Shown in pieces: positions 15,280 through 24,741 of a stretch of DNA of 48,427 nt (position 1 is the first letter of the stretch; every line of letters begins with the position of its first letter). The DNA is from Verrucomicrobiaceae bacterium (GTDB taxonomy: Bacteria > Verrucomicrobiota > Verrucomicrobiia > Verrucomicrobiales > Akkermansiaceae), in assembly GCA_027484055.1 (NCBI GenBank), contig JAIXQH010000052.1, positions 1-48,427 on the forward strand. Direction: 5' to 3'. Position numbers and translations under genes: made by a program. The notes under the pieces are model-generated. The model saw only the letters and a list, made by a program, of their open reading frames with translations. It made no database searches and had not been told where the DNA came from.

Positions 15280-18200
15280 TTATCGTGACTCTTCGGAGTC
15301 AAGCCATTGTTGGACGCGCTGGATGCAAAGCTCCATTTCATCCCTCACCTCGTATACCCAGAAACGCATCACATCCCAACCCAGCTCCCGGAGACGCATG
15401 TTGCGAAGCTGATCGCGTTGGAGAAGATCGCCGTTCCAGTCCCGGTGGTAATGCTCACCGTCGATCTCAATGTTCAGTCTGCGATTATTGTCGAATAACG
15501 CAAAATCTAGGATGTATTTGTCCACGTTGTATTGGGGCGTTGAAAGGATACCCTTCTCCTGTAGCGCCAAATAAAAATACTCTTCCCATCCGGAAACCAA
15601 GTTTGGCTTGGCAACGGTCGGGTAGGTTCCTGGCGTTCTTGGGACGGAGAGGCGTTCGACATACCCGGCGAAACTCGCGAGGTGACTGACACCGGAATTT
15701 CTCGCCGCTTGCTTGTCGCCCACCACGATCAGTCCTGCTCTTGCGCGGGTAACCGCGACGTTAAACACATTGCCGGTCCGCTTTAGGAAGGTTAGTGCTC
15801 CCTGCGGAGTATTTGCAGACACCACTGGCGAGAAAATCATTACATCCCGTTCATCGCCTTGGAACCCGTGGGCTGTCTCCACCATAAAATTCCTGTGATT
15901 CAATGCCGCGTCCAACGCTGGGTTTTGCCTGACAAGCTGGCGTATCCGATTCGCCTGTCCCCGGAAAGGTGTGACCACGCCCATGCTGCCTTGATAGTCC
16001 CGAACGAGAACCAAGCGCTCCAAAACTTTCACCACCTTCTGCGCCTCGGCTGTATTGACAATGCCATCTCGGTTGTTGCGCGTGACTATACCTATAAGAT
16101 CAATCCACTGAATCGCCGGCAAACCCGGATCGATCATCATGAGTTTTCTGTAGTCGGTCGCAATTCTCAGCTTTGCGTTGTAGAACTGCTGAACGGAGAA
16201 GCCGACGATATCGGAATGAGATCTGTGATGATCCAGCAGTTGAACGACATTCACAGAATCCGCCATCGTGACGGCGAGATCATAAACCGAATTGACCGAA
16301 TAGCCCCAGATGGGATGCTCGGACAGACCGTGGGTATGGAGAAGACCAGCATCAACCGCAGCAGGCAAGGCACAGATGAAATTGAGCTGTTTAGGATCGC
16401 CGATGATCACGACCGCTTTGGCGCGATACAGAAGCGGTAGAATTGCAGCAATGTCGCATTGGCTAGCTTCATCGATAATAAGCAGGTCGAAGCTTCCAGG
16501 CGTGAAAGGAAACCGCTTATGCACCGAAAGCGCCGTCACAGCCCAACACGGAAGGAGCGAAGAAACTTGTCGAAGCAGTTGGAAGAAGTTCGCCCATACG
16601 GGATTTGGAATATTGCCGCCACTTGCTTTAATTTGAAGAATAGTCTTCAAGACTGAAGCAAAGTTGCCCAACTCAGCACGAGTATCGGAGGTCAGTCGAT
16701 CAGGCATTACCCGCAGCCAGCCGTCCCAGACTCGTTTAGAAATGATCGCCTTCTCCTTCTGATTCACGTCCAAAGCAGCCATGAAATCCTCAAGCCTGTC
16801 TCCGTGGGCCAACAACATCAGGAGCCGCGAATATTCCACAATCGCACGAGTCTGGTCGGCACGCCGGGCCAGTTCCTCGCCTACCTTCGTCCAAGCATTT
16901 ACTCGCTCGTCCTCTTGATTGCAGATTGGGAAATTCACATGCAGCCGAGCAAGGATCTCACGCCAGCCAGCAGCGAACTCGTTCAGCAGCGCGATGCGCC
17001 GCGTTTTGAGAAACCACCAAAGCAAGCGGACGAGCCATGGTTGCCGTGATTGATCCGCCCTTTGTGCAGAAGTCATGATCTGCTTGGCCACCCGCTCAAT
17101 TTCACCAGCGTCTTCCCCACGAAACCTTTGGAAAAGCTCATCGTCGATCATTTTCCGAACGGATTCCGCGGCTTGTTCGGCGTGGTCCACTTGATTTCGG
17201 AGATCAATCAACGCCACCGCCATTTGTTGGATTTCAGCACCGCTCACCTCCAATTTCAGGTAATCCGATTGAGCCTCCGCGAAATCCTGCCGTTCCTGTG
17301 ACGAAACTTGTGCTCCGAGAAGTCGGGCAAGGTGAGATTGCAGATTTTGCTGAAACGCGGCTTGCGAACCCATCCGGAGGAGAATCGGTAGAGAACCGAG
17401 ATCATTCACCCGCTGCTCAACCACATCCACAGCCTTGTTGTTCTTGCTGGAAAAAATCACTCTCATTCCACGCACTGCGGCATTGATCAACAACGTTGAG
17501 ACCACCTGCGATTTGCCGGTGCCAGGAGGCCCGGTGACCACAGTCAGCGGCTGCGACAACGCTTTCTCAACCGCCTCGCGCTGTTCAGAGTTCAGCGGCA
17601 GCGGCTCCAAGAGGCTCATCCCAGCGCCAGGGGGCGTCTGGAAATTTGAGAAATCACCTCTCAACCATGAATCGAGCGCGGTTCCCGCAACTGCTTGATC
17701 GGAAAGTTTTTCCATCTCCGCTAGCTCGACCTCGAGTCCCTTCGTGAAATTGGAAGGATCGGCAGCAAGAATCATAGCGCGATTATAAATCCCGTTTTGA
17801 TTGATAGACGCCAGCGCGTCGTTGTGCGAGAGAGCCGAGGGAACGATACTCTCCATCCATGGCCAAGCTGGACGAAGCTCAAGCAAACGGGCGCAGAGAT
17901 CTTGCAATTGGGGCGAGGTTGCTTGATTCAGCCCAAGCTCTTCTGTCAGCGCTACAACCGCACCCATGACGTCTCCATTACAAACCGCATCTAACGAGCC
18001 AAGCACGCCCGGATTGAGTGACAGATTACCTTCTGCAAATAGCACCTTCCCAACGTCGTCCGGCGCGAAACGGAGTTCAGCAATAAAGATTGGTTTTAAG
18101 ACATCCCTCCACCCTCTGTCAGACGGCTCGCGCGTCCGGCAGATCGGGTAGCCGAGCATCAGCTCCTTCTTCGGATGTCCTGTCTGGACCAGATTTACCA

Positions 18201-18369
18201 GTGCTGACACTCCTAGATAATCGAGAAGATTAACTCGTCCAGAATCGCAGGAAGGGTGCGTCGGCAGCTCGACATAGGCGGTATTTGAATTCTGAGCGAC
18301 AACGACGCCGTCCTGATACGCGACACTCAAGCAGCGCAGGTAGTATTCGCATAGAGCTGAAAGAATCAT
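15280..18369 (-). CDS. SF1 (UPF1/DNA2-like) helicase with C-terminal Vsr/DUF559 nuclease domain
   Basis: A 1029-aa single-gene defence candidate. Helicase parts are LNSEQREAV (Q motif, 259-267), GPPGTGKS (280-287), IIDEASQ (631-637), GDPKQLN (657-663), HHRSH (714-718), HGFQGDERD (834-842) and VAVTRAR (871-877). About 340 residues with coiled-coil character separate Walker A and B. The last 100 residues match DUF559/Vsr endonucleases: YILDFAL (D955), LNIEIDGEHYH (E968, D970, H973) and RDQLRNMRLRELGW. The layout resembles the helicase-Vsr defence proteins (Hhe), although I do not see DUF4011 in the first 250 residues. Start is the first ATG. It is flanked by the repeat array and a phage-like gene, with no operon partner. 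Confidence 0.8.
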   Translation of the reverse strand: MILSALCEYYLRCLSVAYQDGVVVAQNSNTAYVELPTHPSCDSGRVNLLDYLGVSALVNLVQTGHPKKELMLGYPICRTREPSDRGWRDVLKPIFIAELRFAPDDVGKVLFAEGNLSLNPGVLGSLDAVCNGDVMGAVVALTEELGLNQATSPQLQDLCARLLELRPAWPWMESIVPSALSHNDALASINQNGIYNRAMILAADPSNFTKGLEVELAEMEKLSDQAVAGTALDSWLRGDFSNFQTPPGAGMSLLEPLPLNSEQREAVEKALSQPLTVVTGPPGTGKSQVVSTLLINAAVRGMRVIFSSKNNKAVDVVEQRVNDLGSLPILLRMGSQAAFQQNLQSHLARLLGAQVSSQERQDFAEAQSDYLKLEVSGAEIQQMAVALIDLRNQVDHAEQAAESVRKMIDDELFQRFRGEDAGEIERVAKQIMTSAQRADQSRQPWLVRLLWWFLKTRRIALLNEFAAGWREILARLHVNFPICNQEDERVNAWTKVGEELARRADQTRAIVEYSRLLMLLAHGDRLEDFMAALDVNQKEKAIISKRVWDGWLRVMPDRLTSDTRAELGNFASVLKTILQIKASGGNIPNPVWANFFQLLRQVSSLLPCWAVTALSVHKRFPFTPGSFDLLIIDEASQCDIAAILPLLYRAKAVVIIGDPKQLNFICALPAAVDAGLLHTHGLSEHPIWGYSVNSVYDLAVTMADSVNVVQLLDHHRSHSDIVGFSVQQFYNAKLRIATDYRKLMMIDPGLPAIQWIDLIGIVTRNNRDGIVNTAEAQKVVKVLERLVLVRDYQGSMGVVTPFRGQANRIRQLVRQNPALDAALNHRNFMVETAHGFQGDERDVMIFSPVVSANTPQGALTFLKRTGNVFNVAVTRARAGLIVVGDKQAARNSGVSHLASFAGYVERLSVPRTPGTYPTVAKPNLVSGWEEYFYLALQEKGILSTPQYNVDKYILDFALFDNNRRLNIEIDGEHYHRDWNGDLLQRDQLRNMRLRELGWDVMRFWVYEVRDEMELCIQRVQQWLDSEESR

Positions 18370-18582
18370 CGCGGAGTTTGGATGATATTGGAAGAGTTAG
18401 TCAACCCGCCAAAGACCACCTCCACGTGCTGGATAGGGTTTTGAAGGATTGCCCAATCAGTGCTCTATTTTCGACACTTCATTACATCTCAGTGCTGGTT
18501 CTGAAAACTGAAATGCTGAACTTTAAGATGAATATGTGGGCGAGACTCCCACACTCCTTGATTACGGTTGAGCAGGAAATCG

Positions 18583-19296
18583 TCAACTTGGGAGAGCAGG
18601 CAGGCCTTCGAAGAAGACATCAATAGGAATCAGAATACCGTCTTTCTGACGGATGAAGTTTCCGGCATGGACGTCGTGCATGCGGATGCCTGACGGTGCG
18701 TGTTCGAAAACGAGGTGGTTATGGAGGGAACCGGCAGGACGCCAGCCCTGTGAGGCGAGATCGGCGACGAGTTCCACTTGTGTGGGGTGCGTGCCTTCGA
18801 TGTAGTGCTGGACGGTCCAAATGACGCCGTTGCCACGCGTGTTCAGTGAGACGCCCAGAAATCTCACGACGGCGACTGGAATCTGGTCTGAGAATTCAGC
18901 CATGCGGCGGAGATATTGAAACGGGGAGGAAAAGCGGAAGCCGTATGAGTCGTTGATGGTGCGGCGGATGACGACTTTCCCCTCGTTTCCTGTCACGACC
19001 CAAGCGTCGTGTTCGGATCCTCCGCCTTGAGGGCCAGCTTGTTGTTCAAACCCGGCGATTTCTTCCGGTGGGAAGATGCGATGGTTTTTCGCCGCCCATT
19101 CCAGAAGACGGCATTCTTCGGAGTCGATTTGGGCGGGACCGGCTCTGAGAGCGTATTCGGCTACCGGGGCTTGCGTGAGCTCGCCAAGCGGTTGTTTTGC
19201 TGGAATTGCAATCTGGCATCCTCCAGCGACAAGCTCGGCGGCAGAGGCTTGAGATGGCCGAAGAGCGGAGCTTGGGGCGCGGGCTTTGTTTGGCAT
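18583..19296 (-). CDS. polyvalent-protein-kinase-like protein
   Basis: A 237-aa protein resembling the putative polyvalent protein kinase domain found inside very large phage and conjugative-element proteins. Recognisable parts are LLEWAAKNHR, GGGSEHDAWVV, GKVVIRRTINDSYGFRFSSP, a YLRRMAEF helix, and a kinase-like GIRMHDVHAGNFI (Asp/Asn) followed by IPIDVFFEG. Residues 1-70 look like linker. Standing alone rather than within a polyvalent protein suggests a fragment of a mobile element or a domesticated gene. Only a weak kinase-like pattern supports phosphorylation. Confidence 0.5.
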   Translation of the reverse strand: MPNKARAPSSALRPSQASAAELVAGGCQIAIPAKQPLGELTQAPVAEYALRAGPAQIDSEECRLLEWAAKNHRIFPPEEIAGFEQQAGPQGGGSEHDAWVVTGNEGKVVIRRTINDSYGFRFSSPFQYLRRMAEFSDQIPVAVVRFLGVSLNTRGNGVIWTVQHYIEGTHPTQVELVADLASQGWRPAGSLHNHLVFEHAPSGIRMHDVHAGNFIRQKDGILIPIDVFFEGLPALPS

Positions 19297-19500
19297 TTTT
19301 CCGGCTGTGGTTTGATGGCTTTCATGAAGGAAATATGGCGATTTTTATGAGATATTGCCAGCATTAGTTGGCGGGAAGGATAGGATGAGGGTGAGCGCGG
19401 ATCCTCTGATGGGGAGCACACGCGCCCTCGCGAGTCGTCTTTGGCTTCCCCGCCGAGACTGGCGTGGAATTCACGCAGGCTGTTTGATGGCCACTTCAAT

Positions 19501-19532
19501 CGCGCGGACTGCCCAGAGGTCCGTCCCTGCCT
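19501..19532 (-). repeat. 32-bp dispersed repeat, copy 1
   Basis: The reverse complement of this stretch matches 35273-35304 at 31 of 32 positions (core GGCAGGGACGGACCTC). It lies in the gene-free gap between the kinase-like gene and msrB. The partly self-complementary GGAC/GTCC core suggests a REP-like element. Confidence 0.8.
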
Positions 19533-19550
19533 TTTGCCCGGCGTTTTATC

Positions 19551-20081
19551 TTACGGCGTTTTCGCTGGCACGAAGATCAGGCCGCCGCCGTTGATGCAGT
19601 AGCGTTGGTCGGTGGGCGTCGCGTAGCCTTCCCCCTCGAAGACGTGGCCGAGATGGCCGCCGCAGATGGCGCAGTTCACTTCGATGCGGGTCATGCCCAT
19701 GCTGACGTCTCGCTTGAGGGTGACGTTTTCGGCTTTTGCCGGATCGTAGAACGATGGCCAGCCGCAGCCGGAGTCGAATTTATGGTCTGAGGAAAACAGC
19801 AGAGCCTTGCAGCCCGCGCAGTGATAGCTGCCTTTTCCCTGGTGTTTAAATTCTGAGTAAACCTCACCATTTGGCCGCTCGGTGCCGGATTGGCGGAGGA
19901 TGCGGTATTGCTCAGGAGTGAGTTCCTGTTTCCACTCGGCATCCGTCTTCACGACTTTTCCAGTGGGTGCGGCGGGGGTGTCAGGGAGAGTTTCCATGGA
20001 GTGTGTGCTTGAGTCCTTGCTTGAGCAGGCCACGAACGAAAGTGAAATGAACAGGGCAGCGAGGATGGGAAATCGGTTCAT
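19551..20081 (-). CDS. msrB: peptide-methionine (R)-S-oxide reductase, lipoprotein form
   Basis: A 176-aa MsrB with lipobox LSFVAC near residues 14-19, so it is probably anchored outside the cytoplasm. The MsrB domain shows CAGCKALLF and CAICGGHLGH (zinc cysteines), SGCGWPSFYDP, and RYCINGGGL with the catalytic Cys. It reduces methionine-R-sulfoxide in damaged proteins. ATG at 20079-20081 starts the signal peptide; the longer frame upstream runs toward sdhB and looks non-coding. It lies 56 nt after sdhB on the same strand. No msrA is nearby. Confidence 0.9.
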   Translation of the reverse strand: MNRFPILAALFISLSFVACSSKDSSTHSMETLPDTPAAPTGKVVKTDAEWKQELTPEQYRILRQSGTERPNGEVYSEFKHQGKGSYHCAGCKALLFSSDHKFDSGCGWPSFYDPAKAENVTLKRDVSMGMTRIEVNCAICGGHLGHVFEGEGYATPTDQRYCINGGGLIFVPAKTP

Positions 20082-20137
20082 GGTGCTGCTTGCTAGAGGC
20101 ACAATGCCGCGACTTATTCCATGAGGCTGTGTCGCGG

Positions 20138-20890
20138 TTAGGCGAACTGCTCTTGAAGCACGGCTTTGTTGTAGTCCCGGTTCATGCGAGCGATGTGATC
20201 CACGCTGATTTCCTTGGGACAAGCGGCTTCGCACTCATACTGGTTGGTGCAGTTGCCGAAGCCTTCTGCATCCATTTGGCGGACCATGGCGAGCACGCGT
20301 TTCTGACGCTCTGGCTGGCCTTGTGGCAGGTGACCAAGGTGGGAAATTTTCGCCGAAACGAACAACATGGCAGACGCATTTTTACACGATGCGACGCAGG
20401 CACCGCAGCCGATGCAGGCGGCGGCATCGAAGGCACTATCGGCATCTTTCTTGGGAATCGGGATCGAGTTGGCCTCGACGGCGGAGCCAGTCCGGATGTT
20501 GACGTAGCCGCCAGCGGCGATGATGCGGTCGAAGGCGGAGCGGTCCACGATCAAGTCGCGGACGATGGGAAATGGATTGGCGCGGAAGGGCTCGATCCAG
20601 ATGGTGTCGTTGTCCCGGAATTTCCGCATGTGAACTTGGCAGGTGGTGGTGCCGCGCTCCTTGCTGTGAGGGATGCCGTTGATGGTGAGTGAGCAGGAGC
20701 CGCAAATCCCCTCGCGGCAGTCGTGGTCGAAGTGAATCGGCTCTTCGCCGTTGGTGATGAGGCGCTCGTTGACGATGTCGAGCATCTCAAGGAATGAGGC
20801 TTCGGTCGGGATACCCTTGGCATCGTAGGTTTCGATTCTGCCTTTGGCCTTCGGGCCAGTTTGCCGCCATACTTTGAGGGTGAGATTCAT
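20138..20890 (-). CDS. sdhB: succinate dehydrogenase/fumarate reductase iron-sulfur subunit
   Basis: A 250-aa subunit that carries electrons from the flavoprotein to quinone. The 2Fe-2S site is CREGICGSC plus a later Cys (TTTCQVH); the 4Fe-4S site is [11 protein letters not shown]; the 3Fe-4S region is [25 protein letters not shown]. It resembles the class with a 5-TM SdhC partner (as in Bacteroidetes and epsilonproteobacteria). sdhA and sdhC do not flank it: aspS lies upstream and msrB downstream, so it is separated from its usual operon or the operon is split. Confidence 0.9.
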   Translation of the reverse strand: MNLTLKVWRQTGPKAKGRIETYDAKGIPTEASFLEMLDIVNERLITNGEEPIHFDHDCREGICGSCSLTINGIPHSKERGTTTCQVHMRKFRDNDTIWIEPFRANPFPIVRDLIVDRSAFDRIIAAGGYVNIRTGSAVEANSIPIPKKDADSAFDAAACIGCGACVASCKNASAMLFVSAKISHLGHLPQGQPERQKRVLAMVRQMDAEGFGNCTNQYECEAACPKEISVDHIARMNRDYNKAVLQEQFA

Positions 20891-20986
20891 GGGGAATGAG
20901 GAAAGGTTAGATGGATGGTCGTTTTGAATCGTGTCTGGCCAGAGGATAAAGACGTTTCCGCTGCGAGCTAGGAGAAAAATCGAGAT

Positions 20987-22795
20987 TTATGAGTGGGCGC
21001 TGCTGGCCTTTTCTGGATTGAGCTTGGGGTCCTTGTAGGTGGACTGGACGTAAACTTCACGCAGCAGCTTGTGCTCGATCTGGCAGGGGCTGTGGGCCAT
21101 GAGATCGGCGCCTTTGTTGTTTTTCGGGAAGGCGATGACTTCGCGGATGCTGTCCTCACCGGCCACGAGCATGGCGATGCGGTCCAACCCGAGGGCGAGG
21201 CCACCGTGTGGGGGGGCTCCGAAGCGGAAGGCGTCGAGTAGGTGGCCGAACTTGAGCTGTTGTTCTTCTGGACCGACGCCGAGCACGCTGAACATCTGGG
21301 CTTGCAGGTCTTTTTCGTGAATCCGGATGGAGCCGCCACCGAGTTCGTAGCCGTTGAGCACGACGTCATAGGCCACGGCGCGGACGTTTTCATAATCTCC
21401 GGCGGCTAGTAGTTCCATGTCCTCGGGATGGGGACGGGTGAAGGGGTGGTGGACGGCGGCCCAGTGGCCAGTTTCTTCGTCGAGCGCGAGCAGTGGGAAA
21501 TCCACCACCCAGAGGAAATTGAAGGCGGTGGAGTCCTTGTTGAGTTCCATCATCACGGCGCACTCGGTGCGGACGCGGCCGAGGATGGTGCTGACGCTGT
21601 CGCGGGTGCCAGCGGCGAAGAAGACGATGTCGCCTTCTGCGAGGTCCATCTTGGCGGTGACGGCGGCTTTTTCTGACTCGGTGAAAATTTTCCAGAGTGG
21701 GCTTTTATACTCGCCGTTTTCCAGCTTGATGAAGGCGAGGTTTTTCACGGGCAGTCCGGCCTGCACGGCGATTTCGTTGAGCCGGTTCATCTGGCCGGTG
21801 GTGATGGTGGCGAAACCCTTGGCGTTGATGGCACGGACGACGCCGTTACTGTCGAGAATGCTGCGGAAAATCTTGAACTCGGTGGCAGCGAAGACATCGC
21901 CGAGATCAGTGATTTTCAGATCATACCGAGTGTCTGGTTTGTCCGAGCCGTAGAGGTCGATAGCGTCCCGGTAGGTCATGCGAGGGAAGCTGGCCGGGGT
22001 GTCAATGCCGAGACCGGCCTTGAACATGGAGGCGAGCAGACCTTCGACAAGGGAGATGATGTCTTCTTGGTTGACGAAGCTGGCCTCGATGTCGATCTGG
22101 GTGAATTCCGGTTGGCGATCGGCGCGGAGGTCTTCGTCGCGGAAGCAGCGGGCGATTTGGAAGTATTTTTCCATGCCGGCGACCATCAGGAGCTGTTTAT
22201 ATTGCTGGGGAGCTTGGGGCAGGGCGTAAAAGCGACCGGGGTTGAGGCGTGAGGGCACGAGGAAATCCCGGGCACCTTCTGGGGTGGGATTGGAGAGAAT
22301 GGGTGTCTCGATTTCAAAGAAGCCGGAGTCATCCAAGTAGCGGCGCGCGGCGGAGGTGATGGCGCTGCGCTGGCGGATGTTTTTATTCATCCGTGGGCGG
22401 CGGAGGTCGAGGTAGCGGTATTTCATCCGCAGGTCTTCGTTGGAGAGCTCCTTGTCGAGCTGGAATGGGAGCACGTCTGCTTTGTTGACGATGGTGAGTG
22501 ACTGCGCGACGACTTCGACGCTGCCGGTTCCGATTTTTTCGTTCTCTGAGCCTTCGAGACGCTTGGAGACGCGGCCGATGACTTGCACGACGTCTTCCTC
22601 CCGGAGGGTGTGGGAAAGGGCTGAGACTTCGGGATTTTCCTCAGGATGGAACACGCACTGGGTGAGGCCCTCACGGTCGCGAAGGTCGATGAAGATCACG
22701 CCGCCGTGGTCGCGAGCGGAATTGACCCAACCGATGAGCGTGACAGTTAGGCCGATGTGGGAATCGCGGAGTTCGTTGCAATGATGAGTGCGCAT
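20987..22795 (-). CDS. aspS: aspartyl-tRNA synthetase
   Basis: A 602-aa class II synthetase of bacterial type. The N-terminal OB fold (VTLIGWVNSARDHGGVIFIDLRD cut short: LIGWVNSARDHGG) binds the anticodon; motif 2 is RCFRDEDLRADRQPEFTQ, and motif 3 GGLALGLDRIAML. Between them (about 295-420) is the GAD insertion specific to bacterial AspRS. It charges tRNA-Asp; whether it also mischarges tRNA-Asn cannot be told by eye. It starts 108 nt after hisS stops, the common aspS-hisS pairing in reversed order. Confidence 0.95.
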   Translation of the reverse strand: MRTHHCNELRDSHIGLTVTLIGWVNSARDHGGVIFIDLRDREGLTQCVFHPEENPEVSALSHTLREEDVVQVIGRVSKRLEGSENEKIGTGSVEVVAQSLTIVNKADVLPFQLDKELSNEDLRMKYRYLDLRRPRMNKNIRQRSAITSAARRYLDDSGFFEIETPILSNPTPEGARDFLVPSRLNPGRFYALPQAPQQYKQLLMVAGMEKYFQIARCFRDEDLRADRQPEFTQIDIEASFVNQEDIISLVEGLLASMFKAGLGIDTPASFPRMTYRDAIDLYGSDKPDTRYDLKITDLGDVFAATEFKIFRSILDSNGVVRAINAKGFATITTGQMNRLNEIAVQAGLPVKNLAFIKLENGEYKSPLWKIFTESEKAAVTAKMDLAEGDIVFFAAGTRDSVSTILGRVRTECAVMMELNKDSTAFNFLWVVDFPLLALDEETGHWAAVHHPFTRPHPEDMELLAAGDYENVRAVAYDVVLNGYELGGGSIRIHEKDLQAQMFSVLGVGPEEQQLKFGHLLDAFRFGAPPHGGLALGLDRIAMLVAGEDSIREVIAFPKNNKGADLMAHSPCQIEHKLLREVYVQSTYKDPKLNPEKASSAHS

Positions 22796-22903
22796 GGGGT
22801 GAATGAGGTTAGAGATTATTCGTTAAAAGTTATGGGTGGAAGATGTCGGTCGTTGGTCTGGTGTATTCTTCCAAATAACAGTTAACCAATAACATCTAAC
22901 TTC

Positions 22904-24199
22904 CTACGCCAGCAGCGGCCCATCGGGTTCGAGGAGACGGTTGCGGAGCCAGGTGGCGGCGGTGGCGGCTTGGCCGGATTCTTCGAGGCGGCTGGAGAGA
23001 TTTTTCAGCTTCAGTTCGGGATACTCGGAGCCGATGACGAGGGCGAAGCGGGCGCCGAGTTTTTCGGCATTTTGAAATTGCTTGGCGACCTTGGGCGTGC
23101 CGAGTGGAAGATCGGCGGAAATACCAGAGCGGCGGAGCTGGGTGACGAGCTGGAGCGCGGCGGGGCGCTGGGCTTCGTCTGCGAGCACGAGGTAGACGTC
23201 GCAAGCGGCGGCGTTGCGCTGGAGCCAGACTTCCAGCTGCTTGGCAGTGTGCGCGGTTTCCTCGATGAGGTTGCGAATGACGTAGTCGCCCATGGCAAAT
23301 CCGGTGGCTGGCATGTCACAGGCACCTTCGGAGAGCGTGGAAATTAAGGTGTCGTAGCGGCCCCCACCGGCGACGGCGCGCATGGATTTTTTCGCATCGA
23401 AGACTTCGAAGACGACTCCGGTGTAATAGGCAAGGCCACGGACGATTGAGAGGTCCAGCTCGACGCAGTCCCCGAAGCCACGGGCGCTGAGGTCTTCGTA
23501 AATGGCGAGGTAAGCGGCGGAGGCGTTCGCGGGATCGGCGATGAAGGCACGGACGCTTACTAGGGTGAGGGAAAATTTCGCGAGTTTTTCGGCGAGGATC
23601 TCGGGTTTTTCACGCTCGATTTTATCGATGATGCCGAGGAATTCGGGGATGGCCTCTTCTGGGATGCCATGCGCGGCGGCGAAGTCGATCCAGGCGGCGC
23701 GGTCAGAGATGCGGACGACGAAATCTCCGGCGACGAAGCCGAACGCGTGCATGGTCTCGATGGCGAGAGCGATGAGTTCGGCATCGGCGGATGGGCCAAC
23801 CTCGCCGAGGATGTCCACGTTGAACTGGTGGAACTCGCGTCCCCTGCCCTTTTGAGGTTTTTCGTAGCGGAAGCACTGGCCGATTTCGAACCACTTGAGC
23901 GGCTTGGGGAAATCCCGTTGGTGCTGGGCGACGAGGCGCGCAAGGGAGGCGGTGACTTCTGGGCGGAGGGTGACGTCGCGTCCGCCTTGGTCCTCGAAGC
24001 GGAAGAGTTGTGAGGAAAGCTCGCCGCCGGATTTTTTTAAATAGAGGCCGGTGTCTTCGAGGATGGGAGTTTCATATTCCACATAGCCGCAACGCCGGGC
24101 GACGGAGCGCCAGGTCTGAAACAGGTAATTGCGGACGGCGCATTCACGGGGGGTGAAGTCGCGGAAGCCGGGAAGTGCTTGGAAAATAGGGCCTGCCAT
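22904..24199 (-). CDS. hisS: histidyl-tRNA synthetase
   Basis: A 431-aa class II synthetase. Motif 1 region is PGFRDFTPRE, motif 2 is QCFRYEKPQKGRGREFHQFN, the HisA-type motif is RGLAYYTGVVFEV, and motif 3 AVAGGGRYD with GFAMGDYVI. A C-terminal anticodon-binding domain follows. ATG at 24197-24199 gives the normal MAGPIFQALPGF start; a GTG seven codons upstream is less likely. It precedes aspS on the same strand. Confidence 0.95.
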   Translation of the reverse strand: MAGPIFQALPGFRDFTPRECAVRNYLFQTWRSVARRCGYVEYETPILEDTGLYLKKSGGELSSQLFRFEDQGGRDVTLRPEVTASLARLVAQHQRDFPKPLKWFEIGQCFRYEKPQKGRGREFHQFNVDILGEVGPSADAELIALAIETMHAFGFVAGDFVVRISDRAAWIDFAAAHGIPEEAIPEFLGIIDKIEREKPEILAEKLAKFSLTLVSVRAFIADPANASAAYLAIYEDLSARGFGDCVELDLSIVRGLAYYTGVVFEVFDAKKSMRAVAGGGRYDTLISTLSEGACDMPATGFAMGDYVIRNLIEETAHTAKQLEVWLQRNAAACDVYLVLADEAQRPAALQLVTQLRRSGISADLPLGTPKVAKQFQNAEKLGARFALVIGSEYPELKLKNLSSRLEESGQAATAATWLRNRLLEPDGPLLA

Positions 24200-24253
24200 G
24201 AGCGGGCGGCGAGGATGCACGGCAGTTTCAGCATTTCAAGGTTCTATTCCGGG

Positions 24254-24652
24254 TTAGTCTCGCAGGCGTTTGAGCAACTCGGGGGATGGCAGCATGCAAG
24301 TGGCAGATTTTCCCATGAGGCGGTAGCGATTGCGAGCGATCCAAGAGTAGGCCCGATCACGAAGCGGCCTTGGAATGAAGCGGGCGAGGGTGAAAATGCG
24401 CCAGAATCCCCCGAAAATGCGGGCTAGGGCGATGAGGGCATCACTGTGGGTGAGGATGACGCCATCGGACTCGCGAAAAAGAACCATGGTGCCGCCAGCT
24501 GCGTCGGCGTAGTGGGTGAAGCCTTTTTCTAGAGCGAGTTTCCCCTGGAGCGGGGAGAAGGAAATCTGGGCGTGGCGGTCGAAACGGGCGACTTGCTGCA
24601 CGGAGCTGGAGCAAAACGCGCAGTCACCATCGAAGAACAAAATCCATGCCAT
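24254..24652 (-). CDS. DUF393 / DCC-family thiol-disulfide oxidoreductase-like protein
   Basis: A 132-aa thioredoxin-like protein. FFDGDCAFCSSSV (residues 6-18) contains the DCC-family DGxCxxC motif, followed by the usual FSPLQG and a predicted hydrophobic helix IFGGFWRIFTLARFIP. Function in vivo is unclear; redox chemistry is presumed. It is divergent from radC, with only 89 nt between the two starts, so the promoters overlap. Confidence 0.85.
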   Translation of the reverse strand: MAWILFFDGDCAFCSSSVQQVARFDRHAQISFSPLQGKLALEKGFTHYADAAGGTMVLFRESDGVILTHSDALIALARIFGGFWRIFTLARFIPRPLRDRAYSWIARNRYRLMGKSATCMLPSPELLKRLRD

Positions 24653-24741
24653 GGGGAAACTTTAGCGGACGTGGGGGGACATTCCATGAAGAAATCTGCG
24701 CAACTTCTTGCCATTGCGCTAGTGATCTCTATGCTGTTCAT

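Noticed and set aside
20987..24199. Long plus-strand ORFs opposite aspS and hisS
   Set aside because: The minus-strand synthetases are unmistakable; these are shadows of GC-rich coding DNA.
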